From Trichuris trichiura (Eukaryota > Nematoda > Enoplea > Trichinellida > Trichuridae): 64,000 bases of DNA. Where the stretch lies: NCBI GenBank assembly GCA_037903355.1, contig JBAJFE010000026.1:2728001-2792000 (forward strand), written 5' to 3'. The translations under genes were made by a program, and so were the position numbers. Below, one piece after another: positions 10,201 to 22,200 of this stretch. Under the pieces are notes generated by a model. The model ran no database searches. It was given only the letters and a program-made list of their open reading frames with translations, and was not told where the DNA came from. The stretch's first letter is position 1; each line of letters starts with the position of its first letter.

Positions 10201-13200
10201 ATGTTACCTATTGTACCAAATCATTGACTAGCCACTCTTTCCGCTGTATATACAGGCAGTTCTAGTATAATGCGAGCGTTTGGTCACTTAAAAGTCCTGA
10301 AAAATTTCGCGTTATACGAAATCGAGTTATAGGAAACATGTAAAGTATAGGAAAATTACGATTTGGTTCAAAGTGTCAGAAGGATTGTTTACTTGTAAAC
10401 AATAACGGAGAGATATCTTAAATAAGGTGAGTTGAAACAGGAATTATGATGTACCTGAGCTACTTATTCTACCGTTAGGCACGCTGACGTATGGATCCTC
10501 TTACACGGGGTCTGAATAACATTATCTTTTACGGCGATCATACATTAACGGCAGAGCTGTTATGATAGAACTCTTTACAGCGGACAGAGTTCGAACTGGC
10601 TTTCAGGAGCGGCGTGCTTGCGTCTTTAGCTTGTGGAAAGAGTCCCTCTCAGTACTAAAATAAACGACCTCATACCCAGGAAAGAATGGAGTTCCGTTGG
10701 ACTCACTTTTTAATCTCACCATCCTTTGTTACGGGCGAACTGAGGTCCTATTAGGTGTAGAAGGTAGCGCTTCCTCATCGTCACGATGTTTCTTCATTGC
10801 AGTAAAGTAGAATTCGAGCTTCTTTTGTTTCGCACGTGTACTTCTTTCGTGCAGCAGCGGCTTATATGGCTCCAAGCAAACTCGGATACCTCATGTGGTT
10901 TTCCCGCTGCGTTCTGCATTACAATCATTGTCTTCGAGCCATTGTAAACGCTGTTCAATAGTTTCCAGGGTATCTGACAGCTCAGCAGTGGGCACTTGTC
11001 GCGGAGGAGGCGGAGGAACTTCCTGATTTTCATCATCTTCTTCTCTTCCTTCTGCTTCCCCTGCTACAGAAAGTTCCTGCAGCTCCTCGGTGGTCAGCTC
11101 ATCCGGTTGACAATTCAAAATGTCTTCAATATCCTGATATTCTACTCCTTCAAAGCCTAGCCTGTTTGCCAACTGAACGCAGCTTTCAGTAATTTCGCAT
11201 ACTTGAGCAGAAGGCTCAAAGTCTTTAAAATCGCAGATCAGATCTGGGATAAGTTTCCGCCAAACACGGTGCAAGCCTGTTTCGATACGTCATTCCAGGT
11301 TTTTACGATGTTGTTAATGGCCACTGTCAGGTTATAGTTCTTCCAAAATTCCATCACAGTTTCACAATTTTCTCCGTCGGTAGCGTCGATCGGCATCTTG
11401 AACGTTCGCCTTAAGTAGTAAGCTTTGGCTTCAGCTTAAGATCCCCATTAGCGTTGGCACCGAGCATTACAGTCATACGATCTTTCGCAGCGCAGTTTCC
11501 TGCAGCGTGCCTACGCTCTCTGGAAATGTAGGTCCTTTTTGGCATACGCTTGAGATAAAGATTTTTCTCGTCAAAGTTAAAAATTTGATCGAGGCAGTAA
11601 CCCTTTTCTTTGACCACGTTTTGTACTTCTGTTGGAAATGTTTGCGCGGCATCGACGTCCGCGCTTCCTGCTTCGCCACAGAGACGAACATTGTGCAAAC
11701 TGTATCGATTCTTGAAACGGCAGAACCAACCACTACTAGCAGTAAATGGAGGAATTTCAGTAGGATTTGTAGACTGTTTCTTAAGGTCTTCGTAAATGGT
11801 AACTGCTTTTTGTCTGATGGTGAAAAACGTTGTTCCTATTGTTTTCGTCGTTTGAGTTTCGATCCAAATGCTGAGTAGTTTTTCCATTTCTTCCAGTATC
11901 TTAGGCCTTGTTCTTATTGACATTGCAATGTTTGAACTGGTTCCGCTTACACAAGTCTATTTAATTTTTTTTTGCATTGCTCCTAATGGTCCGCAAGGTT
12001 GATTCCTTTATGCCGGTAGCTTAGACGATATCACATGCCTTCTCATTCCGTTCATACCGTTTCAGTATCTCAAGCTTCTTTCCAACAGTCAGCGCTTTTC
12101 TTTTTCGACCACTACCAGCTGACTTCGAATCAGGAAGCTTAGACATTTTCAGATACTTAAAGGCTATCCTCAGATCGCGGAATCAGACAAAATACTTACG
12201 AATTGAGCTCGCAATCAGACGGTGTGCATGCTTTGCGAATTCTGTGCTAGCGTACTACGACTCATTGGAAAACCTCTGCGATGCCTGCGCTTCGGGAGAA
12301 TTGAAAATGGAAGCGTCGTCTGTACACATGTTCCTGCCGGCGCGAATCATTCCACCGAACATGAATACCGATCAGTAGCCTGTTTGAGTATGCATATCGC
12401 AGGGTGCACAACTGGGTCGGACACTACTTCTGGTAAGAATCCTAAACGTTCTTGTCACATTTCGCTTGTTCGTGACCGAAGAACGCGCATAAGCTAACAG
12501 CGCGGCCTTTGTTTGCTCTGGGTGGACGAAAACAGGGGGAGACTTTGCTGTACGCCCACGCATTCCAGCCGGCGAAATCGCGTATAAGCGAAAACGCGTT
12601 ATACGAGAGCTATCTGTATTTTACGCTCTACAGACAGTAATTTGCATATCATTGTCGCTTGATGTGGTTTCTTGGTACGGGACCGTATGTTTTCATAATG
12701 AAATAGCTTTATTACGATAAAAACTCTAACTCCGGAGCTTTCGGGTCACTCGAGACCCGTCTTCAGCGGTCTTAAAAATTATTGTCGCTTTGCCCGCGGC
12801 TGAAAATTCGCCTACTTATCTAATGCTGGAGACGAAGTCAGGCAACCTTTTTCAGACCCGGTAGGCATGACGAAAAGAATTTTAAAAAAGGATTGGCGCA
12901 AGCACTGAAAAATGACGGACGAAACCAGGCCGCGCGCCCCCCAGTGAACGTTTTGGAGTGCCTGCGCCCCCTATTCTAACTGGTCAATTTCAAGCGAACT
13001 GATTAGCTGGACCGGGGTGGAGGGGTAGTCGGCTTCCAAAGCCTGAACGCACGCATAGGATGCAACTTTTTCTTAGGCAGTATGCACTGTACCTAACCCG
13101 CGAACTGTACCTAGGTGAAGCATGTGCCTCCTCCCCCCAGTTCAAAAATACCCCTCAAGCGCCCTTGTGGCTATTTGGTCCCCTGGATTTCAAAAACGAT

Positions 13201-16200
13201 ACCTTGTCTTGTACGTGCCCCACTGTGAAAATCACTAACTACATTAAAAAACTCGGTCGTCTTAAACGAACAACACTTCGCATATATTCCAGCATTCTAC
13301 AGCAGCCAAAAAACTTGGATAAACGATGCAGTGTTCATGCAGTGCTTTAAAGCAGTTTAACCGCTTTGAAGATAAAATTCGCTGATTTGACTGGCGAAAC
13401 GTATATTACTGCTGGTGGACAGCGGTCCGTTATATCAATCTGCAGGTTTTACCATCCCTCAGTACAAGGTGTGGTGTGGAAGTCGACTGTTTTACCACCA
13501 AATGTTGCCCCACTTGCACAACTGATGGATACAGGAATATTTAAAAGTTTGAAGTTTCTACGTTGAAAACGGCTTCTTTTCTCTTGTTGTCAGAATACAA
13601 ATCCTGCAACTAGTCTCCTGAAGTTTTATAAAAGCGACTTCCAAGGACTCCTGTTATAACATAGCAACTTGATCTTCTGTGAAAGAATTCGCGCTAAGAA
13701 ACCTGAAGAAAAACTCTTTTGCACAATATGATTCAAACGCAATGTTTAGCTGTATATGCTGATTTTAAAAAAATTATTAGGACTTGTTAGTCGGTTCCAG
13801 GAAAACGCTTACGCACGACAACGTTCCCCTCATTATGTCATCACATTATATGATTGATAATCAGGTTACTGATGACCCGTGCATGCAAGGAGAAAGAGAC
13901 CGTTGAACTGTTTGGGCTCTATTCCACTGTGCAGACTGAGCCGAATGTGCGCAGTCTGCGTGGTCAGGAAGCAATATTTGAAACAGGTGGACTATACGCC
14001 GTGGATAAGGGGCTATTGAACTGTGTCGTCTCTTTTCTGCCTTGCGTAACGATGACCCAGCGCCTTTGTTTATCGTGCAGACCAAGCAGAGCAACAGGCA
14101 GACTATACGTCATGGCAATTCCTAGTTTTCGTTTTACACAGAAAAAGTTGTACCAACGTTAGAGATGGGTTATGTTGTGGCTTAGGCTTAGGGGGCCTAC
14201 AGAAAATTGTTTGGCAAATTTTCGGTTAATGTACAGCAAGTAGGACTAACGTTCCAGTTGTCTTATGTTTTGGTTTAGGCTTAAGGGCCTAGAGAAATTG
14301 TTTTGGCGAGGTTTCGGTTTCGCAGGTCCAGTTGAATATAAACTGGAGTGTCGTGCCTAACGGCAGTCTAATTCCTACGGAAAAATGCATCGAAGCACGT
14401 TACTTTTGCTCAACTGCCTACGTTGGAACTGTGTTCTTGTTCTTCTGAAAACCTCCTTGTCGCACGAGGTTCTACGGCACCCCCACCGAGGAGGTCGGCC
14501 GGCGCCCTGCACTGACAGGGTCATTGGGTTCCGGTAAGCGCAGTTCTTCGGAGGGGTTGCCTCCATGGTCTTGGAGAAACCGCACCACGACGCCCTCCTG
14601 CATCGTCGGAAAGTGTGTTTTTTGTACAGCCATAGCGACAGACGAGGTAGACATAATAGCGTTTGTACAGTGCTCGCTTGGCTTTTAATTCCACGAGTTT
14701 CGTGGCAACAGTGCGAACGCAGGTGTTCATTGCCGCAGTGGACCGTATGCACGCTATGCTAGGCGGTTTCTGCTCTGATAAATACGGCGTCATCCCTAAT
14801 GGGATTAGCCCTAATGCAGTTACACGGGCTGACCTAGATTACGTAACACTACGTAACCTCGTCTTGTGGGGCCCTCTTCGGGGATTTGATTGACAAGACC
14901 CAAATTATTTGAAGCCTTGAGAGCGTTTTGACATGGAATGCCAATGGGTATTCAGCGGAACGTGTTGTGAAACTGGTGAATCGCTTGTCGTCCGATACCT
15001 TGCTTCCCATCATACTATCTCACGTGCAGCCTGGGACTACCATCGTAACAGATAAGTGACGATCCTACAGGTGCCTTGCTGAATGCAAGTACAAGTACCT
15101 GATGGTAAACCTAAGGTTACACTTTGTGGAGCCCTCCAGCGAAGCGCAAGCATAGGAGAAGTTGCAGTACGCGCCGAAGCACGCTTCCGTTGCATCTCTG
15201 CGAGTTGATGTGGAGGAGTAGGACGAGACCTTATCAAGACGAGTTCGACAGAATTCTGAACATTATTGTCACGCTGCATCCAGCCGTATGACCCTCACAT
15301 ATTTCCTATTTCACTCCACATTTCCTACCCGCCACGCATAACAGTCTGCTCCAGCAAAAATTAAATTCATTCACTGACCGATGTAAGTCGAGCTCATCGT
15401 TGTACCGCCCACCAGTAGCAGCTGTCATACCGAATCCAGTGCCTCGACCATTCCGTACGGTTTTGCGATTGCATCATCCTAAAACGAAAGCTGTCTTCCT
15501 TAACATTAACTTGCGAACTCACCAATTGCGCATTCCGATTTCCGTCACTTCCGTCTGCGAACAGTGTCACAACGACACTAGCGCTACCGGCGGACAGACA
15601 CCCCTATCTAGCTTACAGTCAGCCTACCAAGCGGATAACTAAGCGTAAAGGTCTGAGTTCTTTTTTTAAATCATGTCATCACTCAGTACATAGACGACAG
15701 AATGCGAGCAGTTTTAAAAGCTGTATACTGACTCTATAAAAGGGTACTCTTTCACTATCAAAACTACCAACAGCAAGAAAACTGCAAGAAACTGCGTGAG
15801 GCTCAATCTTTGTTGCCAAGAAACCCAAAAAACATAGTATGATGACTCATGCATTTGAGACAAAATGCTACTTACTGGAAGTGGGTCTTTACGAAAGTGT
15901 CCCCTCATGAAGTGCAGGCGGCAACTGCGAAGGAGGTCAAGTGGGATTAATGAGAATTTCGTACAAGTGCTTGCGCAACTGGATTATCGAATTAGCGCTG
16001 CGAAATTTCCTCCGGCAACATCAAAGGGGAGTAATAGGTATTAACGGAACAATGGAACATATGCCGATGGTAACAGTGTCTTTCACCATTCCCCCCTTGG
16101 CGTCGTACTGTACGTTTGCTGGGCATCCTGTACTGCCGTAGCCTAGGTCTAAGCCTAAACATAAGGTGTGTGTCTTGGCCCGGACTTGAACGAGGGCAAG

Positions 16201-19200
16201 AAAGGGTAATGGAATGCTCTCTAACAATGAGAAAACAAAATAAGGGCAAGCTTGCCAGAAAGAAACCTGCATTTCGCCGATTGCGAAGGCTGCTAAGAAA
16301 CAACGTCTGAGTAATGCGCACAGTGAAAGTAAGCGTAAAACAAGCGTACATACCGTCCACTGGAGCACAGAGACTGGCGCAGACGGTGCGTTCACTCGGG
16401 GCGGGTTCAACCTGATGATAGTAACGCGCATAGACAAAATAACCGTAAAGAAACTGCATATCGTTCACTGCGGCACGGAGAAGGGCGCGGACGCTACGTC
16501 CACGATGTTTTTTCGCCTAGATATAGTGCAGAATGAGCTATACGCTGTTTACCAAGACGCAACGCGGATCTATCTGTAGACCTTTGATGTTTCCCACGAA
16601 TCATGAACCGAACCCCGAGCATGCACCACAGCTGCTCCATTGTGCTCCCCGTGCCAGCAATCCACGCACAGCTGTTTTATTCTTCACCTTCCCTTATTTG
16701 CAGGGGTCAGTAACGGAACTCCTTAGCAGATAATCCACGGGTCAATAACCGCACCTCCTCCATGTGCCGCTGATGGTCCTTTGTGCTCCCCGTGCTAATT
16801 GCTTGGCATGTGTTCAGTAACCCGCAGTAAAACGTCCCTCCCGTTTCTCATAATGCAAAATGAGGTATATGGCGTTTACCAAGGCGCGCCACGGATCAGA
16901 CTGTTGACCTTCACCTCCTTCATGTGCCCCTGGTGTTCCACTGCGCTCTCCGTTCCAGTTGCTCGGCATGTGTTCAGTTACCCGCAGTAAAACGTCCCTC
17001 CCGTTGTTCCGATAATCTTACTTCACTACGCAGTAGAGTCGCGCGTTATCCTTTGATATTGCCGCCCGCATTTCCGGAGTGGACACTTTCGTGAAGATTC
17101 CTAAAATTTTCTGAAGACGAGAGCACCGCGGTGAACTGTTGGGAGTTTTAGTATGGTTCTTCTGTGCTTCCAGATGACGTATTGTAATTCTGCAATTCCA
17201 GCAAAAACGATATGCATTTGTCTTATTGATCAACTTCGTATGCTTTTCAAGTTTGAAACATTTTGCTGAACAGTGAGGAGATGGGTTTAGCTGGATGCAA
17301 CATTTTCGTACTGGCCTCTAGTCTTACTTTATCTACTTTTGTTCTGGGTATCTGTAAATCAAATTTCCAAGTGCCTTACCGACAAATGGACGAGCAAATT
17401 GTAAGAGAAAGTGAACACTTTTAGACGTAATTGACTTCAGTTGCTTTTTATTCGATGGCTTGCATTGATTTGGTAGTTGATTATGCAAGGTTAATGACAT
17501 TGGCAGTGTTGATAACAGGAGAGTGCAGAGCACACTTTAATCTTTTTGTGTTTTCAGCTCTAGTCGATGAAAATATATTCTTCGACGATCGGCGTAACGG
17601 CCGTCAGCTATGCTTTGCCCCTGGAAATTCATACTTAGTCGCTGCGTCCGATTCGTTTGGTCGCATTACGCTATGGGACCTACGTCGGAAGTTGTGCATA
17701 TACGTTTGGAAGGGATACCGGGACGCTCAGTTCGGCTGGCTGCAAGTGGCTGATAAGAATATGGGCAGTAAGAAGGTATAGTAGATCACATACTCTCGCT
17801 CTTAGTGCTTCAGCATTTTCTGCTTTTTGCTGGTTCCTTATAGTTGATATTGTGCGCACGGGCAGTTCAAAATAATGTCTCCAATGAAAACGCAAAAGCA
17901 GTGCATTCTGAAGACGCGTATTCTCATAACTGGTTGTTGCTGTAGTAACAGTTAAAACGTTTTATTCCCTGTTTTTATGCAACCAAAAAGGTATCGTAGC
18001 TTTCGGAAACAGTTTCCATCTTCAGCGATGTTAAGACACAAACCCGTCCCTTAAAATTGCTGAAAAAAGGTCTTTGCATCACTCCTTAAAATTTGTTCAG
18101 GCAACGAAGAATCCGGACAATCGAGGTTTTAATTAATTTTCTATAGTTTGTGGAGTCAATCAACGAGAAAATGTCTTTCACTTATGAGCTCTGCTCTTAT
18201 AAAATTTCTGATCAGTACCCTGATTACATGCGAGTTTGCTGCGCGGAAGGCTGTTCTACCAATGTTTGTGCAAGTACCGTACAGCTTCAAGCTTTATTCT
18301 TTGTCCCGTTTCTCACGTACGCAACTTTGGATTCCAGCTCGACCTCCATGACTACAGTTGAAGCGAAGTCAGAACTAGAAGAAAACAACAAAAAAGCCGT
18401 GCGTTTTTTTGTGCAAGGCAAAATACACGATGATGCAGTTCCTCAAAAAAGTCCTTGCACAGTTATCAAAAACATGAGATAGAATTCAGAAAAGGAGGAA
18501 AATTGAAATAGCTAACAATGCTTCGAAGGTGCTCCACAGTGAAGCAAAGTACAGCAAGGCTACTGTACAAACATGCATCTACAGGTTCAAGTCTATCCTT
18601 GAACCTGTAGATGCAGACCTGCCATAAGGACATTTTTTACGATGCGTTTTCGACTTACCCAAATTTCGACTTTACAAAATATTTAGCGTCACCGTATGCA
18701 CAACGCCTGCCGTCAAAGCGATCTCTGCCTCGCTCCTTTCTTTTCAGCTCACCTTTATCTCTAAGGCACCCATCCATCCAATCTGTTTCATTGTCCCTGA
18801 GAAATCTGCCACTGGCCCTTGAGAATCACTGGTTTAGATTTTTGGTCTTAATAAGTCAAAGTCCTGAAAGATAAAGCAGCATGCCTTTGTAACACTGTGT
18901 TCAAATTCCTGAGCAAGTTCATTTTTTGTCGCTGTAATCTTCATTCCATACTCATGAAAGGGCGCTTCTGTCGTAGAAATGAGCATGCTATTTCTGGCTG
19001 CTTTCAAACTGCAAAACGCATTCGCAACTTTTCTTTTGAATAGTTTTTTCACGCAGTATAAAATCCGTACAGCTTGCTCATGGAATTTAAGATCACTAAT
19101 TGTCTTAGAGCTGCTGTCACTACATTCTTCTTTACGACATGACGCTTTTGTCTTTTAATAGCGTTTTTAATCTTGTTAGATTTTTGCCCAGAATGCGAAA

Positions 19201-22200
19201 ACGTAGGAAGGAGTGGTTGCATAATGGTTTTCCTGACAGGTTATGGTAAGCAGGTGCGATAATTACATTAGTGTTCATGCGCGGTTCAGCACACTAGAAA
19301 AGTCATAGTATAAGGTTTGGCAGGACACCTGCGACCTTGACAGATAGCCCGCAAGGGCTACGTTTTGCTGGCTGCTTCTTGTTCAGCCTGATTTCGCCAA
19401 CAGTTCCTATGGGGCGTATGTCTAAACTGAAGCTTAAGGCAGCTGAGAAGTTACTCATATCTTTTCTGAGTTAAATGAGAACAAGAATTACTCAACCTGT
19501 ACACAGCCGTCTATAGCGGTTCAGTCTAGACCAGTGTTTCTCAAGCTGAAGGCCGTTTGGGCTCCCCTGTGAACGTTTCCGAGCGTCTGTGCTCCCTATT
19601 TTGTGTGGCAAATTTCGAGCACACTGAATGCCTGAAATGGTTGCAACGCCAGAAGGTGGACTACAGCTACATAGATTTTTTCTGCAATCTGTTTTTCGAG
19701 AATTCAACGAGAGCTGCTTGACTCGCCCAGAGCATCCGAGCTAGCCTGTCGATGTTGGGCTTGATCGAGGTAACTCGCAGACGGAGATCGCCGCGTCTGA
19801 CTATTTGTAGCTGACAGCGTTTCTTGGTCATTAGGTCCGCGACGATACTAAATGCGCGCTCCACTAGACTCGATGATGGAAGACAAACCAGTAACTTTTT
19901 TACCGCATCCCATACGCCAGGGTACAACTGTAGGATTTCTCTGCAGCCAGAACTGCTGACAACCCTGTGACAACCTGGCCTTCAACTCCACGTTCGACTG
20001 CAACTCGAGCAACTTTTTTTGCAGCGAGATCTCTTCGTCGTCTAAATTTGTTAGCTGATTGTTCACCCAGTCTGGGATCACCATAGACAAAATGTCGTGA
20101 AAACGACGTGTGAAATCGTTGTGCAGCGCTTAGAGATGCTCACAGTACAATTCCACATCCGCTTCAGAGATCGTACCTTCGTTTCCCATTTGGGTAAGAC
20201 ACTTTGAAACTGGGACAACTCGCCCCTTGCGAAGTTTTGCTTGAAGAAAAGCAGTTTTGACATGAACGCAGTGATAACAGATTTTGTCTGAATCAAGTTC
20301 AGGTCGTCCTCCTGGAGCAGCTTATTCATTTCATTAAATTTAAAACACAAGTCTGCCAAGTATGCAAAGTCCGCTTTCCGATTACGCAGGTTCTCGCTCA
20401 GCGAAGCGTCCTCATGTTCAAAAATTTGCAGAATGGATTCGTACAGGTGGAAAAACCTCGGTAGGCAACCACCTTTTGACAGCCATCTGATTTCTCTGTG
20501 CAGAAGTAGACGATTGAAATTGTCCTCGTTATTTTCATCACATAGTCGTTGAAAAAGTCTGTCACTGAATGGATTACTTTTGATTTTGTTTGCCGCGTTG
20601 ATGACATACCAAAGGAATTCATTCAAACGAAGGGCTACGAGATGCTGCCAATGCAACACACAATGGATCCACAGCACTTTATGAATTGTTTTTTTAGATA
20701 CGATATGAATGCCCGCTGACAGCCGAGCGTAGGTGGTGCACTATCTGTTGCCACGGCTACTATGTTCTGAAGGGGAATTGCTATTCCAAAAAGAATTCCT
20801 TCACTACGTGAAACATACACTCACTCCTTCTATCTGTACTTATAATTTTTCGAAAACAATAGTTCTCCTACAAACCGTTCTTCTTTTATAAACCGGACGT
20901 AGGCCAGTAAAAGCGATTCATTTCCAGGCAATGTAGATTCGTCTAATTGCAACGAGAATTCCCTCTTTCTGAGAATGTAGCAGAACGTGTTTTCGGTGTC
21001 GTCAGCCATTGCATCGATTCGTCTCGGAACAGTGTCATTGCTCAGTGGTATTTTCTTGGTAATATCGTGTGCGTTTTGTTGAAGCACGGTTTCCACAACT
21101 TCAGCTATGGCAGGCATTATCAATTCCTCGCCGATCGTATGAGGCTTACCCGCTTTCGCAGTTAACAATTCATTGAAGTTGCAAGTCCGTCATGATCTGG
21201 TTTTAAAAGAACTGATATCATACTGTTCAGTGCTCTCTTCTTAATTACCTTCTTCCTCAGGGCGCAGTAGTAGGACACATCCTTATTACTCATGTTCGGG
21301 TGCCGCCTCATTAAACGGCGTTTCATCCTGGACGGCTTCATAGACTCAGTTGAGAAAACTCTTTCGCACAACAAACATTCTGGTAGATGTTCTGTACCAG
21401 GCATAACAACGAAACTAAAGTGCAGAGATTTGCTACTATATCGCCTACATTTCTTGCTCACGTGAGCCATGACTGAGCCTCTGCAAAGTCACTTCTCAAA
21501 ATCAACTAGACAAGTATATCACACATTTACAGCGATGACGTTCGACGCACAATATAGCTTACTGAATTTGCGTTGGCGAAACTGGAGCGAACGTAGGAGA
21601 AAAGCAATCGTAATGACAAAGCGTTTGCAGAAAATGCGGGAGCAACACACGCAATCCCTGTCGTTAACGCGTAAGCTTGCATTGTAGCTACTTGGACAAC
21701 AGACGGGGCAAAAGAAAGAGAGTCAAAGGGAGTCGACTTTTGACAGAACTAGGGCAAAAGATGGTAATCGTTGACTAAATTGTAAAGCAGAGTCATTGCT
21801 ACTAAGCTGCGCCAACACGCGCTAGTTGCTGGTTGGGTCGTAAAGCAGGTGCAAATACAGTCGGCCCTCGTTATCCACGGAATTCGATACAACGCGGTTC
21901 GTCCGGCGTGAAATAGTGCCATCCTCTTTTGCACGGCGGTACAGGAGATAGAGCCTAGAACAGTCAGTGGTTGCTGGTTTGTGGGGAGACGTAGTCAGTG
22001 AATCTGAGGACTTAGGTGCCATCGATGATGAGGTCATGGACATAGTGAATTTTGACAACGAGTTGGGAGGTGAGGGTGTCTCCGACACGGTAGAAGAAGG
22101 TATCAGGGAGCACATAGAAGATTGTGGGGAACCGTTCATCAACGAGGAACTCGAGGAACTGATGCAATCACCTAAGGGCAGTGACGATGACGTTATAGAA

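Larger units (their letters stand above)
8237..17557 (+). other. RAB3GAP2 intron 2, transposon-filled
   Basis: The donor GTAAGT at 8237 and the acceptor TTTTCAG ending at 17557 bracket 9.3 kb with no host exon that I can see. It contains hAT ends, Tigger 2, a PLE hairpin module, a Merlin relic, the 16.5-17.0 kb repeats and a PLE fragment. Short frames at 8620-9800, 13060-13566 and 13854-14162 have no recognised family. Confidence 0.75.

Noticed and set aside
14375..14793. Overlapping minus-strand open frames of 60-125 residues
   Set aside because: Three frames overlap the same DNA, none has a family motif, and a Merlin relic reads on the plus strand just downstream; likely chance.
15992..16468. 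Minus-strand frames of 138 and 158 residues
   Set aside because: They run over the interspersed repeat shared with 26.7 kb and overlap each other; no motif.
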